Source: Halobellus limi (lineage in GTDB: Archaea; Halobacteriota; Halobacteria; Halobacteriales; Haloferacaceae). From it: DNA of 64,000 bases. Shown in pieces: positions 17,822 to 27,260 of this stretch. The notes beneath the pieces are model-generated. The model was not told where the DNA came from and made no database searches. It saw only the letters and a list, made by a program, of their open reading frames with translations. Location: assembly GCF_004799685.1 (NCBI RefSeq), contig NZ_CP031311.1, forward strand, positions 1,054,001 through 1,118,000, given 5' to 3'. Position numbers and translations under genes: made by a program. Every line of letters begins with the position of its first letter. Position 1 is the first letter of the stretch.

Positions 17822-18831
17822 CAGGCCGTCACCTCCCTGTCGAGACCGGCGGCCGTCGCGAGCGCCGAGAGCTTCGCCCGGTGCTTGTTGATCGGGAGGT
17901 AGAACGTCTCCGTGTTCGTGCTCAGGTAGACGGTCTCGAAGTCGGTCGCGGGCACCTGTTCGGTGAACCACTCCGCGCGTTCGCGGAGCGTCTCCGCGGA
18001 CTCGACGAGCGTGTTCTGGCCGTCGGCGACGCCGAGCGCGACGTCGCCGGTGACGCCGTACTCGACGGCGTTGTAGACGGTTTGCTCTCGGTCCGCGGCG
18101 ACGAGGTCCAGGCCGAACGCGGCGACGTCGGCGTCCATCAGGTGGGCGTAGGTCTTCTCCTCGAGCGCGCCGAAGTACGTGTGGACGACGACGTCGGCGT
18201 CGGTCGCTCCGGCCACGGCGTCGATTGCCTCCGGGACGGCCGCCGCGAGGTCGTCGCCCGGGGGGTTCGCGACGAGCGACGGTTCGAGGAGAAACAGCGT
18301 CTCGTGGGCCGGAAAGGACTCGACCTCGCCGGCCAGGAAGTCCGCGACGGCCGAGAGGAACTCGCGGTCGTCGCCGTAGTGGTCGTCCGTCGCGAGGTCG
18401 GCCAGCGAGTGCGGGCCGGGGAGGACCGCCTGCAGGGGCGCGGCGTCGTCGAAGAGTTCCAGCGCCGCCGACAGGTCGGCTGCGACGTCGCCGGAGCGCG
18501 TCAACTCGCCCACGACGCGGGGGTTCCGGTAGAAGTTGTTGTTGTCGTAGTAGCGGCTGATGCCGCCCGTCTCCACGTTGTCGTGGACTGTCAGCGGGTG
18601 CGCGATCATGTCGTCCCAGCGGAGTTGCCCCTCGACGATCCGGTCGAGGCCGGCCTCGAACTGGTCGTCGACGACCTCCGCGCGGGCACGGCCGTACGCC
18701 GAGACGACCTGGTCGGACTCGTCGCCGGAGATGAGGTCGGCTTTCTGCCGGCCCTTGAGTTCCGAGAACTCGGACTTCGCCCAGTCCGGAAGCGGAAACA
18801 GGCCCGGTGTCGTCGCGACGAGTTCAGTCAT
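17821..18831 (-). CDS. MetE-family partner protein (second methionine synthase subunit-like)
   Basis: A 336-residue UROD/MetE-fold protein. Family features are ATTPGLFPLPDWAKSEFSEL at the start, GPHSLADLA, VVHTYFGALEEK and ADGQNTLVESAETLRERAE. The catalytic zinc site is much less obvious than in the downstream gene (no Cys at the HxC site), so it may be a methyl-donor-binding or structural partner. The pair is co-transcribed and translationally coupled. I see an AT-rich promoter around 18860-18895. Confidence 0.8.
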   Translation of the reverse strand: MTELVATTPGLFPLPDWAKSEFSELKGRQKADLISGDESDQVVSAYGRARAEVVDDQFEAGLDRIVEGQLRWDDMIAHPLTVHDNVETGGISRYYDNNNFYRNPRVVGELTRSGDVAADLSAALELFDDAAPLQAVLPGPHSLADLATDDHYGDDREFLSAVADFLAGEVESFPAHETLFLLEPSLVANPPGDDLAAAVPEAIDAVAGATDADVVVHTYFGALEEKTYAHLMDADVAAFGLDLVAADREQTVYNAVEYGVTGDVALGVADGQNTLVESAETLRERAEWFTEQVPATDFETVYLSTNTETFYLPINKHRAKLSALATAAGLDREVTA

Positions 18832-18915
18832 CGACGGTCGCTACGAAATGCCGCTGCTTAATATTTACTAAAGTGTGTTATTACTATTGGGTATTTCATA
18901 CGCGGGCGGTGTCGG

Positions 18916-19632
18916 TCACGCTTCGGCCTCGCGGGTCAGCGCGAGCACCGAGAGGGTCTCGAACGGGTACGACTCCTCGACGACGACCTCGTGTTCGAAT
19001 CCGCACTCGCGGACGCGGTCGAGCACCGCGTCGTACCCGGTGAGCGAACTCACGAGCAGCAGCGCGACGCCGCCGGGCGCGAGCACCCGCCCGACGGTTC
19101 CGAGGAACGGGTCGATCAGCTCCCGCCCGGACTGCCCGCCCGAGAGCGCCCGCTCCATCCAGTCGTCCCACTCGTTCTCGGGGTCGGTGGGGAGATACGG
19201 CGGGTTGAACGCGACCGTGTCGAACGCGTCGTCGTCGAAGGGCTCGACGAGGTCCGCGCGCACGACGTCGAAGAGCGGCGGCGCTCCGGCGGGCGCCGCG
19301 TCGGCGTCGGCCTCGTCGACCGTCGCCCCGTCGACGCCGCCCGCCACGGCACGCTCGCGCGCCGCCCGACACGCGTGGGGACTCAGGTCGCTCGCGACGA
19401 CCGCACTCACCTCGGGGACGTCCCGCGCCGCCCGAGAGGCGACCCAGCCCGATCCGGTACCGACCTCCAGCAGCCGTCCCCGGCCCCGTTTCTCGACCGC
19501 GGACGCGAGGAGGGCCGAATCCTCCGCCGGCTGATACACGGCCGTCTCGGCCCCGCGACGCGCGGCGAGATCCCGTTTCGTCTGCTCCTCCGTCGGGTCC
19601 GTAGGTTCCGTCCCCTCTGTCGAGTCTGTCAC
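18916..19632 (-). CDS. HemK2/PrmC-type methyltransferase
   Basis: A 238-residue SAM-dependent methyltransferase. Motif I is LLEVGTGSGWVASRAA (about residues 46-61), the acidic SAM ribose residue is in VASDLSPHA, and the diagnostic post-I motif is FNPPYLP, the (N/D)PPY signature of amino-methyltransferases that act on glutamine in release factors or on nucleic acid bases. The archaeal HemK2 orthologue pairs with Trm112 and methylates aRF1; that function is inferred by family. The GTG start at 19632 overlaps the stop of the mscS gene by four bases. Confidence 0.83.
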   Translation of the reverse strand: MTDSTEGTEPTDPTEEQTKRDLAARRGAETAVYQPAEDSALLASAVEKRGRGRLLEVGTGSGWVASRAARDVPEVSAVVASDLSPHACRAARERAVAGGVDGATVDEADADAAPAGAPPLFDVVRADLVEPFDDDAFDTVAFNPPYLPTDPENEWDDWMERALSGGQSGRELIDPFLGTVGRVLAPGGVALLLVSSLTGYDAVLDRVRECGFEHEVVVEESYPFETLSVLALTREAEA

Positions 19633-20816
19633 GAGTCGCCTCCGCCTCCGTCGCCCCCGTCGGGCGTCGGCTCCACCTGTGGCTCCGCGGGCCGTTCGTC
19701 GCCCGCGAGGACGAACCCGCCCTCTTCGCTGCGGCCCATCAGTTCCCGCTGCGGGAACGGGATCTTGATTCCCTCCGCCTCCAGGGCCTCTTTGACCGCG
19801 CCGATGACGGCCGTCTTCGAGCGCCACTTCCGCCGGGCGCTCGGGTTGTCGATCCAGTAGCGCACGCCGAGGACGACCGCGGAGTCGTCGAGCCGTTTGA
19901 GCACCACCTGCGGCGTCGGCACGTTCATCGGATCGTCGAGCTCCGAGACGGCGCGCTTTGCGACCTCCGCGGCGTGCTCGGGGTCGGCGTCGTAGTCGAT
20001 CCCGACCTCGATCTCGATGCGGAGCCGACCCTTCCGACTCCGGTTGACGAGGCTCTCCGAGGAGACCACGTCGTTCGGGATCATCACGTACTCGCCGTCG
20101 AACGTCTGGATCCGGGTGTTGACGATCGTGATGTCGGTGACGATACCCTCGTAGTCGCCCACCTGGATCCAGTCGCCGATCTCGAACGGCCGGGAGAACA
20201 TCAGGACGAACCCCGCCAGGAGCGCTCCGAGCGTCTGTCTGGCGGCCATCCCGACGACGATCCCGAGGAATCCCGCGCCGACGAGGATCCCGCCGACGTT
20301 CACGTCCCACAGCGCGAGGATGATCGTGAACGCGAGGAGATACAGCGTCACCTGGCCGACCCGGAAGGCGATCTCGCCCTCGTGCTCGCCGATCGACGAG
20401 CGCGTCTCCGCGAGTTCCTCGGCCAATTGCCGGACCAGCCCCGTCATCGTGTACGCGCCGATCAGGAACAGCAGGGAGATGCCGATCTGAACGATGGTTT
20501 CGGGGCCGTAGTTCGGTCCGAAGACGCCGATCAACTCGTCGGAGAGCCCCCAGACCCCGACGATCGCCACGCCGGCGGTCGCGGCGAGGAACATCGTCCC
20601 CAGCGTGACCAAGAGGTGCCACGCCGTCGACGGCAGCCGCTCGGGGGCCGCGGCGTGGACCCGGTCCGTCCGCGCCAGGAGCGCCATCGTGGCGACCCCG
20701 ATCGCGAAGGTGACGGCGAGGCGGCCGGTGAACGTCGGGACCAACTCGGAGAGCGCCGCCAACGCGCTCTCTACTCCACCGAGACCGCCGGTCGACGTCT
20801 GGAGGATTCCGGACAT
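19629..20816 (-). CDS. MscS family mechanosensitive ion channel
   Basis: A 395-residue small-conductance mechanosensitive channel. N-terminal hydrophobic segments occur at about 35-55, 75-100, 115-135 and 180-215; the pore helix region GMAARQTLGALLAGFVLMF leads into the beta domain (RPFEIGDWIQVGDYEGIVTD, VMIPNDVVSSESLVNRSR). The cytoplasmic tail is acidic. Such channels release solutes on hypo-osmotic shock, which fits a salt-loving cell. Overlaps the HemK-like gene and is 10 bp from ksgA. Confidence 0.92.
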   Translation of the reverse strand: MSGILQTSTGGLGGVESALAALSELVPTFTGRLAVTFAIGVATMALLARTDRVHAAAPERLPSTAWHLLVTLGTMFLAATAGVAIVGVWGLSDELIGVFGPNYGPETIVQIGISLLFLIGAYTMTGLVRQLAEELAETRSSIGEHEGEIAFRVGQVTLYLLAFTIILALWDVNVGGILVGAGFLGIVVGMAARQTLGALLAGFVLMFSRPFEIGDWIQVGDYEGIVTDITIVNTRIQTFDGEYVMIPNDVVSSESLVNRSRKGRLRIEIEVGIDYDADPEHAAEVAKRAVSELDDPMNVPTPQVVLKRLDDSAVVLGVRYWIDNPSARRKWRSKTAVIGAVKEALEAEGIKIPFPQRELMGRSEEGGFVLAGDERPAEPQVEPTPDGGDGGGGDS

Positions 20817-20826
20817 AGAGAGCGAC

Positions 20827-21693
20827 TCAGCGACCGTGCTCGTCGGCGATCGCGGTCAGTTCCGCGAACGCTTCGGGTGCGAGCGATCCGGCCCGCGCAC
20901 GCAGGAGGTCCTCGTTCCGCTCCTCGACCGCGTCGACGACCGCGTCGGGATCGGAGAGCCCCGAGATGTGGGCGGTGTTCCGGATCCCGTTCCGGATCGT
21001 CTTGCGGCGCTGGGTGAAGAGCGCCTTCACGAAGTCGAAGAAGAACCCCTCGTCGTCGACGGTGTAGTCCGGCTCCCTCGGTCGCAGCCGGACGATCGCG
21101 CTCTCGACCGCCGGCGCGGGATCGAACGCCGTCGGCGGCACGGTCTCGACGACCTCGACGTCGGCGTAGTGCTGCGCGGTGACCGACAGCCGACCGTACG
21201 CGTCGGTGCCGGGGTCGGCCGCCATCCGCTCGCCGAACTCCCGCTGGAACATCAACACGAGCGGACGGCTCTCGGGCAGGAGTCGGAACGCGATCTCAGA
21301 AGAGATGCCGTACGGGAGGTTCGAGACGGACGCCGAGAAGTCGGGCAGGTCGACTTCGAGGGCGTCGCCCTCGAGGACCCGCAAGCGTCCGGCGTCGATT
21401 TCGGCGGCGAACTCCTCGCGGAGGAACGTCGCGAGCGGCGGATCGCGCTCGACGACGGTCACCTCGTCGGCGACCCGAAGCAGCCGGTCGGTGAGCGCGC
21501 CCGTCCCGCCGCCGATCTCGAGGAGGTGCGTCGCGTCGGCGTCCTCGGGGAGGTACGTGGGAATCCGATCCAACACCCGGTCGTCGACCAGGAAGTGTTG
21601 GTCCCGATCCGGGTCGCCGCGTACGCCCGCCCGACGGCGCAGGTCGTCGGGATCTCGGGGCTCGGAGATCCCATCGGGCGTCGTATCTGTCAT
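20827..21693 (-). CDS. ksgA: 16S rRNA dimethyladenosine transferase KsgA/Dim1
   Basis: A 288-residue SAM-dependent enzyme that dimethylates two adenines at the 3' end of 16S rRNA. N-terminal DQHFLVDDRVLDRIP, SAM motif LEIGGGTGALTDRLL (about residues 63-77), catalytic motif NLPYGISSEIAFRLL, and ALFTQRRKTIRNGIRNT are all present. The last Gly-rich loop reads GGGTG instead of the frequent GPGTG. Upstream lies the DUF655 gene, matching haloarchaeal order. Confidence 0.95.
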   Translation of the reverse strand: MTDTTPDGISEPRDPDDLRRRAGVRGDPDRDQHFLVDDRVLDRIPTYLPEDADATHLLEIGGGTGALTDRLLRVADEVTVVERDPPLATFLREEFAAEIDAGRLRVLEGDALEVDLPDFSASVSNLPYGISSEIAFRLLPESRPLVLMFQREFGERMAADPGTDAYGRLSVTAQHYADVEVVETVPPTAFDPAPAVESAIVRLRPREPDYTVDDEGFFFDFVKALFTQRRKTIRNGIRNTAHISGLSDPDAVVDAVEERNEDLLRARAGSLAPEAFAELTAIADEHGR

Positions 21694-21856
21694 TGCCCCT
21701 CGTTGCGGGCGGGAGAGTGTAAACGTCTCGGGTCGCGGGCCCGCCCCGACCGCGATCCGGGCGCCGTTCCCACCCCTGTCGCCGTTCTCGACCCCGGTGG
21801 CGTTCGCACTCCGAACATCGGCGTCGACGGACCGCCCTCGGCGCGCGACGCCGCCG

Positions 21857-22507
21857 CTACGAGTCGCGTCCGACGAAGGTCTTGTACTTCAGGTCGTCGT
21901 CGCGCAGTTCCTCTAAGATCCGCTCGACGAGCACCTCCTTCGGTCGGTGGAGCCCCGAGACGCGCTCTTCGACGTCCTCGAAGCTCTCGAAGGGGCCGCG
22001 TTTGCGCTGATCCAGGATGTTGTTCCGGAGTTTCTTCCCGATTCCGGGGAGGAGGTTCAGCTGGTGCAGCCGGAGGGTGATCGGCTGCGCGTCGTTGTAG
22101 AAGTCGACGAACCGCTGTTCGTTCGCCTCGACGATCTCCTCGATGGCGTACTCGAGTTCGGCGTTCGCGGTGTTCGAGAGGTCGTCGTAGGTCACCTGCT
22201 TGAATCCCGAGACGGCGTCGCGCGCCTCCGTCGGACCGATCACGACGCGGTCGCCGATCGAGACGTCGGCGTCGTCCGCGAGCGTCACCTCGAAGAGGCG
22301 GAAGTCGCGCTCGCCGAGCGCGTACGCGAGCGGGGACTTCCGGTGACGGGGCCGGTCGTCGTCCGCGCGTCCGTGCGGGAGGTGATCCAGGACGACCGCA
22401 TAGCGCACGTCCTCGGGGTCGGATTCGCGTTCGCCCGCCGTCTCGTCGGCGTCGTCGCCCGCCGAGTCGGTCGGGCCGTCGGCGTCTCCGCTCTCGGTCG
22501 TGGTCAT
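21857..22507 (-). CDS. DUF655 family protein (helix-hairpin-helix, RNA metabolism)
   Basis: A 216-residue protein: acidic N-terminus, a beta-rich part (about 30-100; RYAVVLDHLPHGRADDDRPR) and a helix-hairpin-helix region LHQLNLLPGIGKKLRNNILD (about 150-170). DUF655 is conserved in archaea next to ksgA and rpoF; it is presumed to bind nucleic acid. No activity is known to me. Confidence 0.85.
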   Translation of the reverse strand: MTTTESGDADGPTDSAGDDADETAGERESDPEDVRYAVVLDHLPHGRADDDRPRHRKSPLAYALGERDFRLFEVTLADDADVSIGDRVVIGPTEARDAVSGFKQVTYDDLSNTANAELEYAIEEIVEANEQRFVDFYNDAQPITLRLHQLNLLPGIGKKLRNNILDQRKRGPFESFEDVEERVSGLHRPKEVLVERILEELRDDDLKYKTFVGRDS

Positions 22508-22584
22508 GTGGTGTCGTACGGCGAGGGTCTATTTAAATAGTTGGCCGACGCGTCGCCCCGTCGGTCGGTGCGACAGCCGCCGCC

Positions 22585-22941
22585 CTAGACGTACTTCGCG
22601 ACGACGTTCAGCACGTCGTCGAGTTCGTCGCCGCTGAGGGCGTATCGCTCCTGGGCGTAGACCGCACGGAGTTCGTCCCGGCTCTGCGGGAGGAGGTCCG
22701 CGATCTTGATCGCCGTCGTCGCGTCGACCTTCTCCAGTTCGAGAAGTTCCTCGACGAGATCACGCGACTCCTCGGGGTCGAGATGGGCGAACCGGTTCAC
22801 GTGTTCGATGGCGCGAGCCAGCTCGTAGCGGAGCTCCCGCTCCTCGTCTGCGGCGCGGTCGGCCTCGACGTCCTCCAGGAGGGTCTTGACCTCCGAGACG
22901 GTCAAGTACTCCTCGTCTACCTTCTCTTTGAAGATGGTCAT
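22585..22941 (-). CDS. rpoF: DNA-directed RNA polymerase subunit F (Rpo4)
   Basis: A 118-residue Rpb4-like stalk subunit. VSEVKTLLEDVEADRAADEE, YELARAIEHVNRFAHLDPEE and AIKIADLLPQSRDELRAVYA are typical, with the final acidic helix GDELDDVLNVVAKYV. It pairs with Rpo7 to form the stalk that guides RNA and initiation factors. It is preceded by rpl21e 11 bp upstream on the same strand. Confidence 0.96.
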   Translation of the reverse strand: MTIFKEKVDEEYLTVSEVKTLLEDVEADRAADEERELRYELARAIEHVNRFAHLDPEESRDLVEELLELEKVDATTAIKIADLLPQSRDELRAVYAQERYALSGDELDDVLNVVAKYV

Positions 22942-22952
22942 CGGCGTCGATG

Positions 22953-23243
22953 TTACTCCTGAGCGCGCAGGTGAGCGGGACGAGCGATGAGCGTCTTCTC
23001 TTTCCCGCCGTCGACGATCCGGACCTTGAACGCGCGGCCCTGTTTGCCGACGACCTCACCGGTGTGCCCGTTGAATCGGGGGTGGAACCGACCGCCGCGA
23101 ACGCTCGGGTCGATCTTCAGGTGGACCTTCTGTCCCTCGTCGTACTCCGCGATCGCGCGCTGCGGCGGCGACGTCCCGCGCTCGCGCGGCTTGTTCGAGA
23201 GCTTTCCTCGCGTCCCGTGAAGTGGACCATTGGAACTCGGCAT
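22953..23243 (-). CDS. rpl21e: Ribosomal protein L21e
   Basis: A 96-residue large-subunit protein; [20 protein letters not shown] and [20 protein letters not shown] are hallmarks. The ATG at 23243 is chosen because homologues begin with it; a longer frame upstream is not conserved-looking. First gene of the rpl21e-rpoF unit. Confidence 0.97.
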   Translation of the reverse strand: MPSSNGPLHGTRGKLSNKPRERGTSPPQRAIAEYDEGQKVHLKIDPSVRGGRFHPRFNGHTGEVVGKQGRAFKVRIVDGGKEKTLIARPAHLRAQE

Positions 23244-23380
23244 AGTCGTTGGAGGCAGTACTTCCGACGCGGTTATAAAACGCACGTTCCCGTCCCGTCA
23301 GCGGTCGCGGGGCCACGGCGGGAGCGAGGCGCCAGCCCGTCTCGACAAAATCTAAACCACCGGGTGTCGTACGACCGGGT

Positions 23381-23647
23381 ATGGCACAGCAACACGCTTC
23401 CGGCGGGCAGCTCCCAGAGGAGATCGACCGCGCCACCGACGGCGGCGGAACGGTGGATCACGACTCGAGCTCTCGCCTCGAAACGTTCGGGCTCGGCGTC
23501 TCGGTGAGCATCCTCCTCGGTGCGGTCGTCGGCGTCGCGGCCGCGACCGCCCTCGACGCCGGCGGGCTGCCGCTCTTGATCGCACTCGGCGTCGGCTTCA
23601 TCCTCTCGCCGCTGGTCGGGCTCCTGTTCCTCCGCCGGGGCGAGTGA
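23381..23647 (+). CDS. Small two-helix membrane protein, unknown
   Basis: An 88-residue protein. After an acidic, flexible first 30 residues two transmembrane helices follow: GLGVSVSILLGAVVGVAAAT (about 37-56) and LPLLIALGVGFILSPLVGLL (about 63-82). A Shine-Dalgarno is not obvious; the start has a TATA-like stretch (ACAAAATCTAAACC) about 30 bases upstream, as expected for a leaderless transcript. Not recognised. It is transcribed divergently from rpl21e. Confidence 0.75.
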   Translation: MAQQHASGGQLPEEIDRATDGGGTVDHDSSSRLETFGLGVSVSILLGAVVGVAAATALDAGGLPLLIALGVGFILSPLVGLLFLRRGE

Positions 23648-23842
23648 CCGTCGTCGCGCACGGGTGAAGCGTGTGCGCGTCCGGTCGCAACAGCCGTCCG
23701 GAGAAGACACGGGACGAACACGCGACGAACGGAGCGGACACTACCGAATCGGTGCGGTCGACCGGCCGGCGGTCGGCCGATCTAGTACTGGTTACTCTCG
23801 TAAGTGAGAGTGAGCGGTGTGAAAAAAACGCTCGCGACGGCC

Positions 23843-24109
23843 TCAGATGCGGCCGACGTTCTCGACGGAGACGCTCTCGACGCCGTCGACGCCGTGGAAC
23901 GCCTCTTCGACCGCTTCGGTGCCGCCCGCGTCGTCGGGGACGACCACGGTCGGCAGCAGCGCGACCAGCCCGAACGCGACGTCGTCACGCTCGAAGCCGT
24001 TGATCTTCGCGCCCTCGGGGAGCGACTGTTCGAGTCGCTCCTGGAGGTCGTCGAGGTCGATTTCGGGGCTGTTCGGCATGACCTTGATCTTGGCAGCTAC
24101 CTTTCCCAT
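23843..24109 (-). CDS. ef1b: Elongation factor 1-beta
   Basis: An 88-residue aEF-1beta that exchanges GDP for GTP on aEF-1alpha. It has the ferredoxin-like fold sequence [40 protein letters not shown], and [32 protein letters not shown]. It follows the zinc-finger gene by 3 bp on the same strand, so they form one transcript. Confidence 0.97.
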   Translation of the reverse strand: MGKVAAKIKVMPNSPEIDLDDLQERLEQSLPEGAKINGFERDDVAFGLVALLPTVVVPDDAGGTEAVEEAFHGVDGVESVSVENVGRI

Positions 24110-24112
24110 CGT

Positions 24113-24292
24113 TCAGGGTCCCATGAACCCGCAGTCGGGGCACTCATAGAGGTTGCTCTGCTTTCGGCACTTCGCACACCGCGAGATCTCGTGGCCACAG
24201 TCCGGACAGTTGAACGTCGCCGCGCTCATGCCGGAGATGTTGATGCCACAGGACACGCACTGTCGGGCGTGTCGCTGTTCGGACTGGCTCAT
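24113..24292 (-). CDS. Four-CxxC zinc-finger microprotein (HVO_2753-like)
   Basis: A 59-residue protein, too short for most gene callers. Four CxxC pairs appear in order: CVSCG, CPDCG, CAKC and CPDCG (starting [15 protein letters not shown] and ending [13 protein letters not shown]). From memory it matches the Haloferax volcanii zinc-finger protein HVO_2753, whose deletion affects biofilm and swarming; that link should be confirmed by search. It lies 3 bp upstream of ef1b, on the same transcript, the same context as in Haloferax. Confidence 0.9.
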   Translation of the reverse strand: MSQSEQRHARQCVSCGINISGMSAATFNCPDCGHEISRCAKCRKQSNLYECPDCGFMGP

Positions 24293-24392
24293 ACACTACT
24301 TGACCCGGCGGCGACTTTTAACGGTTGTCTTTCCCGCCGCGTCGACGGACCGCCGGTCGCGGGGGCGTCGTACCGCCGCCCGCACCGAGGCC

Positions 24393-25652
24393 TCACCCCA
24401 GCGCGATCGGCCCGAAGAGCACCCCCATCAGGTGGACGCGCCGCGCGCCGACGCGCGGCGGCAGCAGTCCGACGAGCGACGCGAGACAGAAGACGGCTCC
24501 GCCCAGCGCGCCCGCGAAGCCGACCGAGAGCGCGAACAGGAGCCCCAACACGACGGCGAGGAGCGGCCGGCGCGGGAGGCGACGGACGAGTCCGAGGTAC
24601 CGCTCGCCGACCGACAGCAGGATCGCGACCCCCAGACCCGCGGCGAGGACGATCACCAGGAGCATCCCCGGGAGGTCGATCGGGGCGGTCGCGGTACCGT
24701 CGCTCCCCGATCCCACGAGCGACGAGAGCGCGACGGTCACGCCGCTCCGCGGCGCGCCGAGCACCGCGAGCGAGGCGACCGCGAACACCGCCGTCGCGGT
24801 GTCGGCGCCGCTGGTCGCGACGACGTACGCGCGGTCGGAGCCGCGACCCGCGGGCCCGCTCCCGCCCGCGCCGCCGAGCGCGAGCACCGCCGCGACCCCC
24901 GCGGAGACGCCCGGCAGGTAGCCGACGAGCGCCCCGCCGCCGACGCCGGCCAGCGCGGCCCGGAGCGTCCCGACCCGCGACAGGCCGAGCGTCGTCCCCT
25001 CCTGCGGCGGGATCCGTCCGCGGGCGTCGAGCGCGTCCAGTAGGATGGGCGCGCCGAACAGGCCGCCGAAGATCGGCGCGAGCATCGAGGCCGCGCCCTC
25101 GGGAGTCAGTATTCCGGTCGCCGGCAGGTCGAGCGTCAGGAGTCCGAGCGCGGTCGCGACCGCGAGACAGCACACGCCGCCGAGGCGCGCCCGTCGGGTC
25201 GGTTCGGCGAGGACCAAAAGCGCGGCGACGAGCGCCAGGAGGACTGGCAGCGCTGCGAGCAGCGGCTCACGCCCGGCGGCGACGACGCGCGACAGCGGGA
25301 CCGCGACCGCGACGGCCCCGACGAGGGCGACGCCGCTGCCCACCGCCGAGAGCCGGATCGCCTCCCGGCCGCGACCCGCGAGCACGAGCCGGTGACCCGG
25401 AAGGGCCCCCGGCGCGGTCGCGGCGTCGGGCACGCCGAGGACGAGCCCCGGAACGATCGAGAGGAAGGTGTGCACCACGCCGGCCGCGAGGATCGCCGCG
25501 CCGACGGCCGCGGGCGGACCGTCGACGCTCGGCGCGACTCCGACGAGGACGAACGCGACGCTGTTGACGTGGAGCCCCGGGATCAGCCCCGTGAGCGTTC
25601 CGAGCCCCACGCCGAAGAGCGCGTACGCGAGTGTGATCGACGGCGACGCCAT
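24393..25652 (-). CDS. TctA/DUF112-type polytopic membrane permease
   Basis: A 419-residue integral membrane protein with about ten hydrophobic helices. The start LAYALFGVGLGTLTGLIPGL and the repeated 'GxLxGxxPGxxxG' motif (also ALVGYLPGVSAGVAAVLALG) match the TctA / DUF112 permease family. In bacteria TctA transports tricarboxylates with TctB and a binding protein, but archaeal members usually stand alone with an unknown substrate. No partner genes are adjacent. Confidence 0.78.
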   Translation of the reverse strand: MASPSITLAYALFGVGLGTLTGLIPGLHVNSVAFVLVGVAPSVDGPPAAVGAAILAAGVVHTFLSIVPGLVLGVPDAATAPGALPGHRLVLAGRGREAIRLSAVGSGVALVGAVAVAVPLSRVVAAGREPLLAALPVLLALVAALLVLAEPTRRARLGGVCCLAVATALGLLTLDLPATGILTPEGAASMLAPIFGGLFGAPILLDALDARGRIPPQEGTTLGLSRVGTLRAALAGVGGGALVGYLPGVSAGVAAVLALGGAGGSGPAGRGSDRAYVVATSGADTATAVFAVASLAVLGAPRSGVTVALSSLVGSGSDGTATAPIDLPGMLLVIVLAAGLGVAILLSVGERYLGLVRRLPRRPLLAVVLGLLFALSVGFAGALGGAVFCLASLVGLLPPRVGARRVHLMGVLFGPIALG

Positions 25653-25850
25653 CGCGACGCAGTGGTCCCGCCCTCGTATTTGAACGTTCGCGGCGGGCGA
25701 GTCGAACGAGAGCGGCCTCGACCACAGCCCCGCCCTGTGCGACCTTCACCACAGCGCCGCCGCTGGCGACGAAGCGTCGAAAGAAATCGAATCGAAAGAC
25801 GGGTCGGCGCGACGTCCGGACGGGACGCTCGGCGTGTTCGTCCTCGGAAT

Positions 25851-26192
25851 TCAGCCGAAGAGGTTGCCGAGGCCCTCGCCGGAGGCCTCCTCGTCCTCGT
25901 CGTCGTCGCCGGCTTCCTCGGCCTCGTCGGCCTCGTCGGCCTCGTCGGCCTCTTCAGCCTCGTCGTCGGCCTCTTCGACGGCGCCGGCGTCGCCGCCCGC
26001 GGCGGGCGCGGGAGCGGCGGCGGCCGTCTCGACGGCCTCGTCGATGTCGACGTCCTCGAGCGCGGCGACGAGCGCCTTCACTCGGGACTCTTCGACGTCC
26101 ACGTCGGCGGCCTCGAGGACCGCGGTGATGTTCTCTTCGTTGATCTCTGCGCCCGATTCGTTCAGGGTGAGAGCTGCGTAAACGTATTCCAT
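25851..26192 (-). CDS. rpl12: Ribosomal protein L12 (P1-type stalk)
   Basis: A 113-residue stalk protein. N-terminal dimerisation domain [20 protein letters not shown] and [16 protein letters not shown] is followed by a long Ala/Glu/Asp hinge and the conserved C-terminus EGLGNLFG, which recruits translation GTPases. Last gene of the L1-L10-L12 operon, 18 bp after rpl10. Confidence 0.97.
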   Translation of the reverse strand: MEYVYAALTLNESGAEINEENITAVLEAADVDVEESRVKALVAALEDVDIDEAVETAAAAPAPAAGGDAGAVEEADDEAEEADEADEADEAEEAGDDDEDEEASGEGLGNLFG

Positions 26193-26210
26193 TGTCGTGT
26201 TCCTCTGTAG

Positions 26211-27260
26211 TTATCCGAACATCGCGCCGAGGCCCTCGGCACCGTCGTCGTCATCGTCGTCGGTGTCGTCGGCGTCGGCTTCGTCTTCGGTGTCGTCTTC
26301 GTCGGCCGATTCATCTGCATCGTCCGCGTCGTCCGCCTCCTCGGCGGCCGGCGCGGGCGCTTCGACGCCCCGGAGTTCCTCCGGGAGCGCCTCCTCGTCG
26401 TCGATCTGGGCGGCGAGCGCGCGGACCTGCGCGTCGGCCTTCGCGACGAGGTCGGGCAGCACGTCGGGGTCCTCGATGGCGGCGAAGAGCCCGAGGGCCT
26501 TCGCGTCGCCGGCGGCCTTCGCGAGCAGCGTCGGCGCGGTCTGCGCCGTCGGGTAGCTCGCGTTGACCGAGAGGTTCCGGGCTGCCGCGGCGGCGGACTC
26601 GATGTCCGCGCGGTACTCGTCGACGTCGATCGCGAGTTCGTCGGGCTCGAAGCGGACGCCCTCGGAGAAGACGCCGCGCAGGTCGAGACCGACCTCCTTC
26701 GGCTCGATGCCGAGCTCGGAGAGGACGCCTTCGAGTTCCTCGGAGACGGGCTCGCCGGCGTCGAGGACCTTCGAGTCCTCGGTGACCTGGATCGAGCCGT
26801 CCATGATGCGGGCGGCGGCGCCCACCTGCTGGAGTTCGCCCACGAACGGGCCGGGGTCGACGCCCGTGTCACCCTCGGGGATGACGATGTCGTTGGGCGC
26901 GACTTCGCCGGCGCTGATGGGCGCGGGCGTCTTCGAGGCTTCGAGCTGCTTGTACAGCCCGAAGGGGTTGTCGTTGGTGCCGACGAGGGCGACCTGTCCC
27001 GAGACGTACTCGGTCAGGTCTTCGAGGCCGTCGTCGACCTCTTCGAGCGCGCGGACGGTGAGCGTGTTGCGGCTCATCCGCAGCTCCGCGCTCCCGTGGA
27101 GTTCCCGCCGCATGCTCTGCAGCTGGCGGCTCGGGATGCCGGCGACGTCGACGACGCCGATCGAGTCGTAGCCCTCGAGGAAGTCGACGAGTTCGGCGAC
27201 CTCCTCTTTCTTCCACTCGGGGATCGTCTCCGTTCGTCGCGCGGCGGCGCTCTCGCTCAT
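26211..27260 (-). CDS. rpl10: Ribosomal protein L10 (P0)
   Basis: A 349-residue archaeal P0-type L10. N-terminal rRNA-binding domain ([40 protein letters not shown]), an insertion domain and a long helical spine that binds L12 dimers, then an extremely acidic tail ending GLGAMFG, shared with L12. The ATG overlaps the rpl1 stop by four bases (27257-27260). Confidence 0.97.
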   Translation of the reverse strand: MSESAAARRTETIPEWKKEEVAELVDFLEGYDSIGVVDVAGIPSRQLQSMRRELHGSAELRMSRNTLTVRALEEVDDGLEDLTEYVSGQVALVGTNDNPFGLYKQLEASKTPAPISAGEVAPNDIVIPEGDTGVDPGPFVGELQQVGAAARIMDGSIQVTEDSKVLDAGEPVSEELEGVLSELGIEPKEVGLDLRGVFSEGVRFEPDELAIDVDEYRADIESAAAAARNLSVNASYPTAQTAPTLLAKAAGDAKALGLFAAIEDPDVLPDLVAKADAQVRALAAQIDDEEALPEELRGVEAPAPAAEEADDADDADESADEDDTEDEADADDTDDDDDDGAEGLGAMFG

